From Actinomadura madurae (GTDB lineage Bacteria > Actinomycetota > Actinomycetes > Streptosporangiales > Streptosporangiaceae): DNA of 64,000 nucleotides. The notes below the pieces were generated by a model. It saw only the letters and a list, made by a program, of their open reading frames with translations. It searched no databases and was not told the DNA's origin. The DNA lies in the NCBI RefSeq assembly GCF_900115095.1, contig NZ_FOVH01000025.1, forward strand, positions 51,779 through 115,778. The letters run 5' to 3'. The position numbers and the translations under genes were made by a program. Positions 25,540 to 33,080 of the stretch are shown one piece after another (position 1 is the stretch's first letter; every line of letters starts with the position of its first letter).

Positions 25540-25746
25540 GTGTACGCCTGGATCTGGCGCCGCCTGCCCGGCGCCTGGCAGACCAAGACCGCCACGGCGG
25601 CCGGCCTGCTCATCGCGGTCGCCGCCCTCCTGTGGTACGTGGTGTTCCCCTGGGTCGAACCCAAGGTCCAGTTCGACCACGGGGTCGTGCAGACCCCGGC
25701 GCCGTCCGGCACCGCCACTCCCGGCACCGCCACCCCGGGCGGCTGA
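25540..25746 (+). CDS. Small single-pass membrane protein (68 aa)
   Basis: MYAWIWRRLPGAWQTK followed by one helix (LLIAVAALLWYVVFPWVEP) and an extracellular Pro/Thr/Gly-rich tail (a GTATP motif occurs twice). It sits between class E sortase and pabA, 11 bp after the sortase stop and 6 bp before pabA, with GGAGGAGG ahead of its GTG. A similar small protein occupies this slot in other actinomycetes. Function unknown; the context suggests translation coupled with the sortase. Confidence 0.75.
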   Translation: MYAWIWRRLPGAWQTKTATAAGLLIAVAALLWYVVFPWVEPKVQFDHGVVQTPAPSGTATPGTATPGG

Positions 25747-25752
25747 CCGGCC

Positions 25753-26394
25753 GTGCGCGTCCTCGTCGTCGACAACCACGACAGCTTCGTCTACAACATC
25801 GTCCAGTACCTGCGGGAGCTCGGCGCCGACTGCGTGGTCAAGGACCGCTCGGACGTCGCCGTCGCGGACGCCGCCCGCGTGGCCGGCGTCCTGCTGAGCC
25901 CCGGTCCCGGGCACCCCGCCGACGCCGGCGTCTGCCTCGACCTCGTCCGGGACGCCGAGCGCCGCGGCACCCCGCTGTTCGGCGTCTGCCTCGGCCACCA
26001 GGTGATCGCGCACGTGCACGGGGCCGCGGTCGGCCGCGCGCCGGAGATCGTCCACGGCTCCACGAGCGAGATCCACCACGACGGCGCGGGCGTCTTCCGG
26101 GGCCTGCCCGACCCCTTCCCCGCGACCCGCTACCACTCGCTCGCCGTCCGTCCCGGCACCGTCCCGCCGGACGTCCTGGACGTGACCGCCCGCACCCCCG
26201 ACGGCGTGATCATGGGCCTGCGGCACCGCACCCGTCCCGTCGAGGGCGTCCAGTTCCACCCGGAGTCGGTGCTCTCGCGGCACGGTCACCGGCTCCTGCG
26301 CAACTGGCTCTCCTCCTGCGGTGACCCGCGGATGCGCGGCGGGGGCGGGCCCGCGGCGAGCCCTTCGCAGGCTCCGCCGGAAAATATCGGTTGA
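25753..26394 (+). CDS. pabA: Aminodeoxychorismate/anthranilate synthase component II (glutamine amidotransferase)
   Basis: A 213-residue class I glutamine amidotransferase that supplies ammonia to chorismate-derived synthases. The triad is visible: Cys79 in FGVCLGHQVIA and His/Glu in VQFHPESVLS; LLSPGPGHPADAG is the oxyanion-side loop. Synteny (sortase, small membrane protein, then the kinase block) matches the pabA of the Streptomyces origin region, so folate (p-aminobenzoate) synthesis is more likely than tryptophan. The partner component I is not in the window. The gene is convergent with pknB. Confidence 0.88.
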   Translation: MRVLVVDNHDSFVYNIVQYLRELGADCVVKDRSDVAVADAARVAGVLLSPGPGHPADAGVCLDLVRDAERRGTPLFGVCLGHQVIAHVHGAAVGRAPEIVHGSTSEIHHDGAGVFRGLPDPFPATRYHSLAVRPGTVPPDVLDVTARTPDGVIMGLRHRTRPVEGVQFHPESVLSRHGHRLLRNWLSSCGDPRMRGGGGPAASPSQAPPENIG

Positions 26395-26497
26395 AATCCG
26401 TAACGTCCCAAGGCGCGGTGACGAAGACCATATCGAGGGCTTCCGCCATTGCCCCCGAGTGGCGGAGGCCCTCCTCGCGTCCTGACGACACGACGCC

Positions 26498-26536
26498 GAA
26501 GGGCCCCGCCTCCCGATCCGGGAGACTGGGCCCTTC
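26498..26536. terminator. Bidirectional terminator between pabA and pknB
   Basis: A two-part stem: GAAGGGCCC pairs with GGGCCCTTC (26498-26506, 26528-26536) and inside it CTCCCG pairs with CGGGAG around a 3-nt loop. It lies between convergent stop codons. Confidence 0.75.
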
Positions 26537-26573
26537 ATCGTCGGGCGGCACGGCACCGTCCGGGCGGGACGGC

Positions 26574-28388
26574 TCAGCCGTCGTCGTTACCGCCGGGGAA
26601 GCCCGGGAAGCCCGGCGTCGGGCTCCCGCCGGGACCGCTCGGCGGCGGCGACTGCGGCTTCTCCGCCACGAAGATCGTCACCGTGTCGCCGGGCGCGACC
26701 GTCGCGTCCGGACCGGGCTGCTGGTTGAACACGAAGCCCGGCGCGACCTGCGGGTTCGTGGACGGGCCCTTCTGCACGTTGCACTTCAGCCCGAGGCCCT
26801 GCAGCTTCGCGCACGCGGCCCGCTGGCTGTTGTTGAACAGGTCCGGCACCTTCAGGTTCGTCGGCCCGTTGGACACCGTCACCGTCACGGTCGAGTTCTT
26901 CGGCGCCTTCGACCCGCCGGCCGGGTCGGTGCCGATCACGTTGAGCCGCGGGACGCTGTCGCTCGACTCGACCTTCCTCTCGACCTCGAAGCCGCGCTCC
27001 TCCAGCAGCTTCTTCGCCGCCGCGTACGGCTTGCCGGTCACGTCCGGCACCTCGACCTCCGTGGGCGGCTTCTTGCCCTTGGAGACCAGCAGCGTCACCG
27101 TGGCGCCCTGGGCCGCGTTCGTGCCGGGCTCCGGGTCGGAGCTGATGACGTACCCGCGCCGGATGTCGTCGCTGTAGTCCGTCCTCGGCTCGCCGACCTT
27201 GAAACCGAGCTTGGTGAGCTGCGCCGTCGCGTCGCTCTGCGACACGTTGACGATGCTCTGCGGGACCGCGACCTGCTGCGCCTTGTCGGTGTCGCTCATC
27301 ATCCAGCCGATGAGCGCAGCGCCGCCGATGAACAGCACCGCGAGCCCCAGCCACAGCGCCGCCTTCTTCCCGGCGCCGCCGCGTCTCTCGTCATCGTCGT
27401 CGTAGTGAGCGGGCGGCAGGCCGTACCCGTCGTCCGGCGGGCGCCGCACCTGCGTGCGGGCCGGGCCGCCGTACGCGCCCATCACCTGGGTGCCCTGCGG
27501 CTGCGCGCCGCCCATCAGCATCGTGGACGCCGCCGTCGACGCCACCGGCTGCCCCTGCAGGACGCGCTGGATCTCCTGCCGGAACTCCGTCGCGTTCTGG
27601 TAGCGGTGGTCGGCCTCCTTGGCCATCGCCTTCAGCACGATCGCGTCCGCCCACTGCGGGATCTGCGGGTCCACCTGCGACGGCGGCACCGGCTCCTCCC
27701 GGACGTGCTGGTAGGCGATCGCGACCGGGGAGTCGCCGGTGAACGGCGGCTTGCCGGTGAGCAGCTCGTACAGCACGCAGCCCGTCGAGTAGATGTCGCT
27801 GCGGGCGTCGACCCGCTCGCCGCGGGCCTGCTCCGGCGACAGGTACTGCGCGGTGCCGATCACCTGCGCGGTCTGCGTCATCGTGGCCGCCGAGTCGGCC
27901 ATGGCGCGGGCGATGCCGAAGTCCATGACCTTGACCTCGTGCTGCCGGGTGAGCATCACGTTGGCCGGCTTGATGTCGCGGTGCACGATCCCGCCGCGGT
28001 GGCTGTAGTCCAGCGCGCGCAGGATGCCGTCGGTGATCTCCAGCGCCTTGTCGGGGAGCAGCGCGCGGTTCTCCCGCAGCAGGTCGCGCAGCGTGCTCCC
28101 GTCCACGTACTCCATCACGATGTACGGGATCGGCGTGTCTGCGATCATGTCCTCGCCGGTGTCGTACACCGCGATGACCGAGGGGTGGTTCAGCGACGCG
28201 GCCGACTGGGCCTCGCGCCGGAACCGGGCCTGGAACGTGGGGTCACGAGCCAGGTCGGACCGTAGCGTCTTGACCGCGACGACGCGATCGAGGCGCAGGT
28301 CTCGGGCACGGTAGACCTCGGCCATGCCGCCCCGCCCGATCACTGTTTCGAGCTCGTAGCGGCCGCCGAGCAGCCGAGGTTGACTCAT
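26574..28388 (-). CDS. pknB: PASTA-domain Ser/Thr protein kinase PknB
   Basis: A 604-residue transmembrane kinase. The kinase domain spans about 10-275: GRGGMAEVYRARD loop, AVKTL Lys, HRDIKPANVM, DFGIAR, SPEQARGE. One membrane helix (AALWLGLAVLFIGGAALIGW) follows a disordered juxtamembrane part. Three extracellular PASTA repeats come next (e.g. PDVTGKPYAAAKKLLEERGF), which bind muropeptides/lipid II, then a Pro/Gly-rich end. M. tuberculosis PknB has four PASTA repeats; three here means a shorter sensor. It phosphorylates division and wall-synthesis proteins and is countered by PstP. Last gene of the fhaA-to-pknB run. Confidence 0.95.
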   Translation of the reverse strand: MSQPRLLGGRYELETVIGRGGMAEVYRARDLRLDRVVAVKTLRSDLARDPTFQARFRREAQSAASLNHPSVIAVYDTGEDMIADTPIPYIVMEYVDGSTLRDLLRENRALLPDKALEITDGILRALDYSHRGGIVHRDIKPANVMLTRQHEVKVMDFGIARAMADSAATMTQTAQVIGTAQYLSPEQARGERVDARSDIYSTGCVLYELLTGKPPFTGDSPVAIAYQHVREEPVPPSQVDPQIPQWADAIVLKAMAKEADHRYQNATEFRQEIQRVLQGQPVASTAASTMLMGGAQPQGTQVMGAYGGPARTQVRRPPDDGYGLPPAHYDDDDERRGGAGKKAALWLGLAVLFIGGAALIGWMMSDTDKAQQVAVPQSIVNVSQSDATAQLTKLGFKVGEPRTDYSDDIRRGYVISSDPEPGTNAAQGATVTLLVSKGKKPPTEVEVPDVTGKPYAAAKKLLEERGFEVERKVESSDSVPRLNVIGTDPAGGSKAPKNSTVTVTVSNGPTNLKVPDLFNNSQRAACAKLQGLGLKCNVQKGPSTNPQVAPGFVFNQQPGPDATVAPGDTVTIFVAEKPQSPPPSGPGGSPTPGFPGFPGGNDDG

Positions 28389-28410
28389 ATGTGCACTTTC
28401 CCTCGTACGT

Positions 28411-29877
28411 CTACACCTTGTCTCCTGAACCTAGCTTCCCGTCCGGTGTCGGCGGGGGATCCGGGCTCGGAGTTGACGGATTCGTGGGGCTCTCCGTCGG
28501 TGTGGGTGTCGGCTCAGGGGCGGTGGGAGTCGCCCGGGGCGGATTCGTGGATGGCTTGCGTGTGGGGGACGTCCGAGGCGCCCCTTGCGTTGACGGACGG
28601 ATCCTATGCGTCCGGTGCGGTGGTGGAACAGCCGGCCTCGTACCGCTGCGGCTCCGGTGCCTCGGCGGGGAGTGCTCCGGCGGCGTGCCGCCGGGCTTCG
28701 CCGTGGGATCGCTCACGCCGTCGTCCCCGACCGGGAGGGTCGCCGGGGTGGCGGGCGGGTCCCGCTCGTCCTTGCCGGACCCGGCGAAGGCGAGCCCCTT
28801 CCACAGGGAACCGATCACGATGACGCAGACCAGCAGGGCGGCCGCGACGGACACGTACGCCAGCACCGTGCGCCGTTGCCCCGGCACTGACCCGTTGGCG
28901 AGGCTATCCGCCCCTGACGTGTCGTCAAATCCCGACAAAGCCGACGATTGGGTAACGATGTGCGTGCCGCCGGCCGCGGAGTGCCGGCCCGGGCCCGGAC
29001 GGGCCGCACCGGACCGTCCCGGACGGGGCGGCCCCGCCGGGACCGCGCTGATCCGGCCCGTGCTGAGGCCCGCCCGGATCGCCAGCGCGCGGGCCGCGAC
29101 CGTGTGGGCGTCCGCCGGACGGTCCCGCGGCTCCTTCGCCAGCATCTCCATGACCAGCTCGCGGGCCTCCTCCGGGACCCGCGCCGGCAGCTCCGCCGGC
29201 GCGTCCCGGACGTGCTTGAGCGCCACCTCCACCGGCGTGGGCCCGTCGAACGGCGGCGCGCCCGTCAGGCACTCGTAGGCCACCACGCCCAGGGAGTACA
29301 GGTCCGCCGCCGGGGACAGCTTCAGTCCCTGCGCCTGCTCCGGCGAGATGTAGTGCGCCGTCCCCATGACCATCCCGGTCTGGGTCTGCGACGCCGCCGC
29401 CAGCCGCCGCGCGATCCCGAAATCGGTGATCTTCAGCCTGCCGTCCGGGGACACCATCAGGTTCGCCGGCTTGACGTCGCGGTGCACGATCCCCGCCTCG
29501 TGCGCGACCGTCAGCGCCCGCCCCGCCTGCACGATCAGGTCGAGGACGGCCTCCACCGGCAGCCCGCCGTCGCGCGCCAGGATCTCGTCCAGCGGCTCAC
29601 CCGCCACCAGCTCCATCACCAGGAAAGTCCGGCCGTCCTGCTCGCCGTAGTCGAACGCCCGCGCGATCCCCGGATGCCGCAGCTCCGCCGCGAACCGGGC
29701 CTCCGACTCGAACCGGCCCCGCGCCCGCATGTCCGAGCCGAGCTCCAGGCGCAGCAGCTTCACCGCCACCTGCCGCCCGGCCGCCTCGTCGGACGCGCGC
29801 CAGACCTCGCCCATCCCGCCGATCGCCAGCCGCTCCAGCAGCCGGTACCGGTGGTTCAGGACGAGGTCCGCACTCAC
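28411..29877 (-). CDS. pknA: Ser/Thr protein kinase PknA
   Basis: A 488-residue membrane kinase. Kinase motifs: AIGGMGEVWRASD, AVKLL Lys, IVHRDVKPANLMV, ITDFGIARR, SPEQAQG. After a disordered region a single helix (VLAYVSVAAALLVCVIVIG) is followed by about 110 residues of Thr/Pro/Ser-rich extracytoplasmic tail with no PASTA repeat. This is the PknA arrangement; with PknB it controls growth and septation. The GTG start overlaps the pbpA stop (GTGA), so the two are translationally coupled. Confidence 0.92.
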   Translation of the reverse strand: MSADLVLNHRYRLLERLAIGGMGEVWRASDEAAGRQVAVKLLRLELGSDMRARGRFESEARFAAELRHPGIARAFDYGEQDGRTFLVMELVAGEPLDEILARDGGLPVEAVLDLIVQAGRALTVAHEAGIVHRDVKPANLMVSPDGRLKITDFGIARRLAAASQTQTGMVMGTAHYISPEQAQGLKLSPAADLYSLGVVAYECLTGAPPFDGPTPVEVALKHVRDAPAELPARVPEEARELVMEMLAKEPRDRPADAHTVAARALAIRAGLSTGRISAVPAGPPRPGRSGAARPGPGRHSAAGGTHIVTQSSALSGFDDTSGADSLANGSVPGQRRTVLAYVSVAAALLVCVIVIGSLWKGLAFAGSGKDERDPPATPATLPVGDDGVSDPTAKPGGTPPEHSPPRHRSRSGTRPAVPPPHRTHRIRPSTQGAPRTSPTRKPSTNPPRATPTAPEPTPTPTESPTNPSTPSPDPPPTPDGKLGSGDKV

Positions 29878-31358
29878 TTCTGCAGGACCTTAGCCATGAT
29901 CGCGCCCGCGATCGGGCCCGCGTCGCCGGCGCCCGAGCCGCCGGCGACCTCGGTCATGACGGCGAACGCGTAGCGCGGGTTCTCGGCGGGGCTGAACCCG
30001 ACGAACCAGTTGGCGTTCGGGTTGCCGGGGCCCTGCTCGGCGGTACCGGTCTTGCCGGCGATCCGCATGCCCTGCAGGTTCTTCGCCGTGCCCTCGGAGA
30101 TCACCGCGCGCATCATGTCCTGCAGCTGATCGGCCTGGTCACCGGTCATGCCCTCGCCGAGCTCCTTCGACGAGGCGTTGTAGAGCTCGCTCTGGTCCTT
30201 GGCGCGGACCTTCTGCACCACGTACGGGCTCATGATCTTGCCGTCGTTGGCGATCGAGCAGGCGACCAGCGCCATCTGCAGCGGGGTGGCCCGCACGTTC
30301 TCCTGGCCGATGCCGGACCGGGCCGTCCCGTCCTTGCCGGTCGGGGTGGTCTTGCCCTCGGCGTCGGTGTAGGCCACCGGGACGTCGCTCTCGGCCGCGT
30401 ACATGTCGGGCTCCAGCTGGATGCGCTCGCCGAACCCGAACTTCGTCGCGCCCTCGTGGAGCTGCTCGATGCCGAGGTCCAGCGCCATCTTCGCGAACGA
30501 GGTGTTGCAGGACTCGGCGAACGCGCCGCGCAGCGGGGCCGTCCCGGCGCAGTTGCCGGTGTCGTGGGAGTTCGGCAGCGGGCGGCCCGACTCCGGCAGG
30601 ATCAGCTGCCCGGTGTTCACCGTCGACGAGCTGTTGAGGCCGAGCTTCTGCATCCCGATCGCCGACACCACCGCCTTGAACGACGAACCCGGCGGGAACG
30701 TCTGGCTCATCGCGTTGTCGACCAGCGGCTTGACGACGCCGTTGCCCTGGTCGAGCTGCTCCAGCCGCTGCCCGCCCTTCTCACCGGTCTGCGGGGCGAC
30801 CTCGTTCGGGTCGAACGACGGCCACGACGCCGCCACCTTCACCGCGCCGGTCTCCACGTCGATCACCACGGCGCCGCCGCGGCGGCCCTGCGTCGTCTTC
30901 GCCTTGAGCTGCTGGTACGCCGTCCGCTGCGCCTGCGGGTCGATCGTCAGCTCGACGTTCGCGCCCTCGGCCTTCTTGCCGATGAAGGTGTCGAACCAGC
31001 GCTGCTGCGTGATCCGCTTGTCCTTGCCGCCGAGCAGCGAGTTGTAGGCCCGCTCCACCTGCGTCGCGTTCCCGTTGAAGTACCCGGTCACCGGCGCGAA
31101 GATCGGGCCGTCCTTGTAGGTGCGGCCGTACTTCGGGTTGTCCTTGCCGGTCTCCTTCGACGTCACCAGCACCTCGCCGCCGGCGGAGATCTGGCCGCGC
31201 GGAGAGTTGAACACGTCCGCGTACTGGCGGCTGTTGCGGGCGTCGGTGCGCAGGTCCTCCGCCTGGCTGCCCTGGACGTAGTTGACCTGCGCCATCAGCC
31301 CGAAGAACAGCAGCAGCGCGAAGATCGCCACCCGCCGGACCGGCTTGTCCATGTTCAT
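29874..31358 (-). CDS. pbpA: Penicillin-binding protein 2 (class B transpeptidase, PbpA)
   Basis: A 494-residue class B PBP with an N-terminal anchor (RVAIFALLLFFGLMAQVNYVQ), a dimerisation domain and a transpeptidase domain: SxxK in PPGSSFKAVVSAIG, SxN in AESCNTSFAKM, and KTG in IAGKTGTAEQG. It cross-links peptidoglycan with its SEDS partner FtsW/RodA, encoded just upstream. Two starts are possible (MNMDKP); the first overlaps the stop of a small ORF created by an inserted repeat (31352-31486). Without that insert the ribosome site GAGGTGA at the ftsW end would lie 9 nt before the ATG. Confidence 0.94.
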   Translation of the reverse strand: MNMDKPVRRVAIFALLLFFGLMAQVNYVQGSQAEDLRTDARNSRQYADVFNSPRGQISAGGEVLVTSKETGKDNPKYGRTYKDGPIFAPVTGYFNGNATQVERAYNSLLGGKDKRITQQRWFDTFIGKKAEGANVELTIDPQAQRTAYQQLKAKTTQGRRGGAVVIDVETGAVKVAASWPSFDPNEVAPQTGEKGGQRLEQLDQGNGVVKPLVDNAMSQTFPPGSSFKAVVSAIGMQKLGLNSSSTVNTGQLILPESGRPLPNSHDTGNCAGTAPLRGAFAESCNTSFAKMALDLGIEQLHEGATKFGFGERIQLEPDMYAAESDVPVAYTDAEGKTTPTGKDGTARSGIGQENVRATPLQMALVACSIANDGKIMSPYVVQKVRAKDQSELYNASSKELGEGMTGDQADQLQDMMRAVISEGTAKNLQGMRIAGKTGTAEQGPGNPNANWFVGFSPAENPRYAFAVMTEVAGGSGAGDAGPIAGAIMAKVLQK

Positions 31359-31486
31359 TGGGCCTCGCTCCGCTCGGCTGCGAGCGAGCCCGGGAAGGTG
31401 CTGCCTTCCCTCGTCGCGTGCTCGCTCCTTCGTCGCTCCGCGCGCTCCTCAGTCCAGGCAGCACCGGCTCGCTCGCTGTTCATTGG
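31352..31486. repeat. Inverted-repeat insertion between ftsW and pbpA with 10-bp direct repeats
   Basis: The decamer TGTTCATTGG occurs at 31352-31361 and 31477-31486, flanking 115 bp not found in the usual tightly packed ftsW-pbpA junction. The insert has paired inverted blocks: GCGAGCGAGCC (31380-31390) with GGCTCGCTCGC (31466-31476), and GGTGCTGCC (31397-31405) with GGCAGCACC (31458-31466), plus a GGGAAGG/CCTTCCC hairpin at 31392-31410. The layout looks like a small non-autonomous palindromic element with a target duplication. Confidence 0.7.
31355..31483 (-). CDS. Element-encoded 42-aa ORF overlapping the pbpA start
   Basis: The ATG next to the original pbpA ribosome site (GAGGTGA, just before it on the minus strand) now opens a 42-codon frame across the inserted repeat; the peptide is Glu/Arg/Ser/Ala-rich (MNSERAGAAWTEERAERRR..., ending LAAERSEAQ). 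Its TGA overlaps the pbpA ATG by 4 bp, so pbpA could be read by re-initiation. The peptide is low-complexity, like those seen where palindromic elements insert in actinomycete genes; a function of its own is doubtful. Confidence 0.45.
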   Translation of the reverse strand: MNSERAGAAWTEERAERRRSEHATREGSTFPGSLAAERSEAQ

Positions 31487-31493
31487 ACGAAAG

Positions 31494-33080
31494 TCACCTC
31501 GTGCTCACGATCTGGGTCATGCCCTCGTCCTGGATCGCCTGCGGGGCCGGCTTCCGAGCGTCATGGCTCATCCGCACCAGAATCGCGATCAGGATCCAGT
31601 TGGCCATCAGCGACGAACCGCCCTGGGACAGGAAGGGCGTCGTCAGGCCCGTCAGCGGGATGAGCCGTGTGACGCCCCCGACGATCACGAAGACCTGGAG
31701 GGCCAGCACGAACGACACACCACCCGCGAACAGCTTCAGGAACGGGTCCCTGGCCGCCACGGCGGTCTTCATCCCGCGTTGCACGATCAACGCGTATACC
31801 AGCAGCAACACCATCAGCCCGGTCAGCCCGAGCTCCTCGCCCAGCGAGTCGAAGATGAAGTCGCTGAACGACAGCGGCGTCCGCCACGGCTCGCCCTGGC
31901 CGAGGCCGGTGCCGAGCACCCCGCCCTGGGCCAGCGAGAACAGGCCCTTCATCAGCTGGGCGCTGTCGGAGTACTCCCCGCCCAGCTCGGCGCAGGCGGA
32001 GAAGCCCGGGGAGACGCTGCCCTGCGCCTTGAACTTCTTGTAGATGTCGGTGTCGGGGTTGACCGGGACGACCTTGCCGTTCTCCAGCAGGCATCCGCCG
32101 TCGAAGTACGGCTTCGGGTTCTGCCAGATGTCGATGCGCTGGTTCACGTGCCCCATGAACGGCAGCAGCGTCGCGATGAACACGCCGATCGCGAGCAGGC
32201 CGACGCCGATGAAGACCCACGAGACCCGCTGCGTCGCGATGTACAGCATCGAGATGAACAGGCCGAAGAACAGCAGCGCGGTGCCGAGGTCCTTCTGCAT
32301 GAACAGCACGCCCAGGCAGAAGAACCAGATCACCATGATCGGGCCGAGGTCGCGGGCCCGCGGCAGGCTGATCGGGCCGACCTTCTTGCCGATCAGCGAC
32401 ATCGCCTGCCGCTTGTTCACCAGGTAGCCGGCGAAGAACACGACCAGCAGCAGCTTCGCGAACTCGCCCGGCTGCACCGAGAACGGGCCCACGGAGATCC
32501 ACACGCGAGCGCCGTTGATCTGCTGGCCGATGCCCGGGACGATCGGCAGCAGCAGCAGGATGACCGCGGTGAGCCCGATCAGGTACGTGTAGCGCTGCGC
32601 GGTCTTCGGGGTGAACGACACCGGCGCGTCCGGCTTCTCGGTGTCGCGCATGATGACGACGGCGGCGACGAACAGGCCGATGCCGACGAACGTCCACATC
32701 AGCTGGCTCGGCGCGTCGGCCGCGTCCTCCAGCAGCTTCTTGCCGGCCGCCGCCGCGGCCTTGCGGTCGCTGCTGGTGTCCAGGTCGAGCCGGTAGATCA
32801 TCGCCAGCCCGATGCCGTTCAGCGCCACCGCGAGCGGCAGCAGCAGGGGGTCGGCGTACGGGGTGAACTTCGCTTGGGCGAAGTACGCGACGAACGCCAG
32901 CACCGCCAGGCCGCCGCCATAGATGAACAGGCCGCCCGGGATGTTCCCGTCACGGGCCAGCCCCACTTCCGCGAACGCCGACAGCGTCAGGATCATCGCG
33001 AAGACGAGCAGTGCCAGCGAGGCCGCGTTGCGGCGCTGGTACGGCAGGTGCGCCCTGATCTGTTCCCCGATGGAGTGCAT
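31494..33080 (-). CDS. ftsW: FtsW/RodA/SpoVE-family SEDS peptidoglycan polymerase
   Basis: A 528-residue multi-pass protein with about 12 helices. SEDS signatures: NGARVWISVGPFSVQPGEFAKLLLVVFFAGYL, the QKDLGTALLFFGLFI helix, and LTGLTTPFLSQGGSS near the C-terminus. It polymerises glycan strands from lipid II with the adjacent class B PBP. A long extracytoplasmic loop (about residues 300-360, PKPYFDGGCLLENG...) is typical of the actinobacterial protein in this cluster, often called FtsW or RodA. It directly abuts the phosphatase stop codon. Confidence 0.93.
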   Translation of the reverse strand: MHSIGEQIRAHLPYQRRNAASLALLVFAMILTLSAFAEVGLARDGNIPGGLFIYGGGLAVLAFVAYFAQAKFTPYADPLLLPLAVALNGIGLAMIYRLDLDTSSDRKAAAAAGKKLLEDAADAPSQLMWTFVGIGLFVAAVVIMRDTEKPDAPVSFTPKTAQRYTYLIGLTAVILLLLPIVPGIGQQINGARVWISVGPFSVQPGEFAKLLLVVFFAGYLVNKRQAMSLIGKKVGPISLPRARDLGPIMVIWFFCLGVLFMQKDLGTALLFFGLFISMLYIATQRVSWVFIGVGLLAIGVFIATLLPFMGHVNQRIDIWQNPKPYFDGGCLLENGKVVPVNPDTDIYKKFKAQGSVSPGFSACAELGGEYSDSAQLMKGLFSLAQGGVLGTGLGQGEPWRTPLSFSDFIFDSLGEELGLTGLMVLLLVYALIVQRGMKTAVAARDPFLKLFAGGVSFVLALQVFVIVGGVTRLIPLTGLTTPFLSQGGSSLMANWILIAILVRMSHDARKPAPQAIQDEGMTQIVSTR

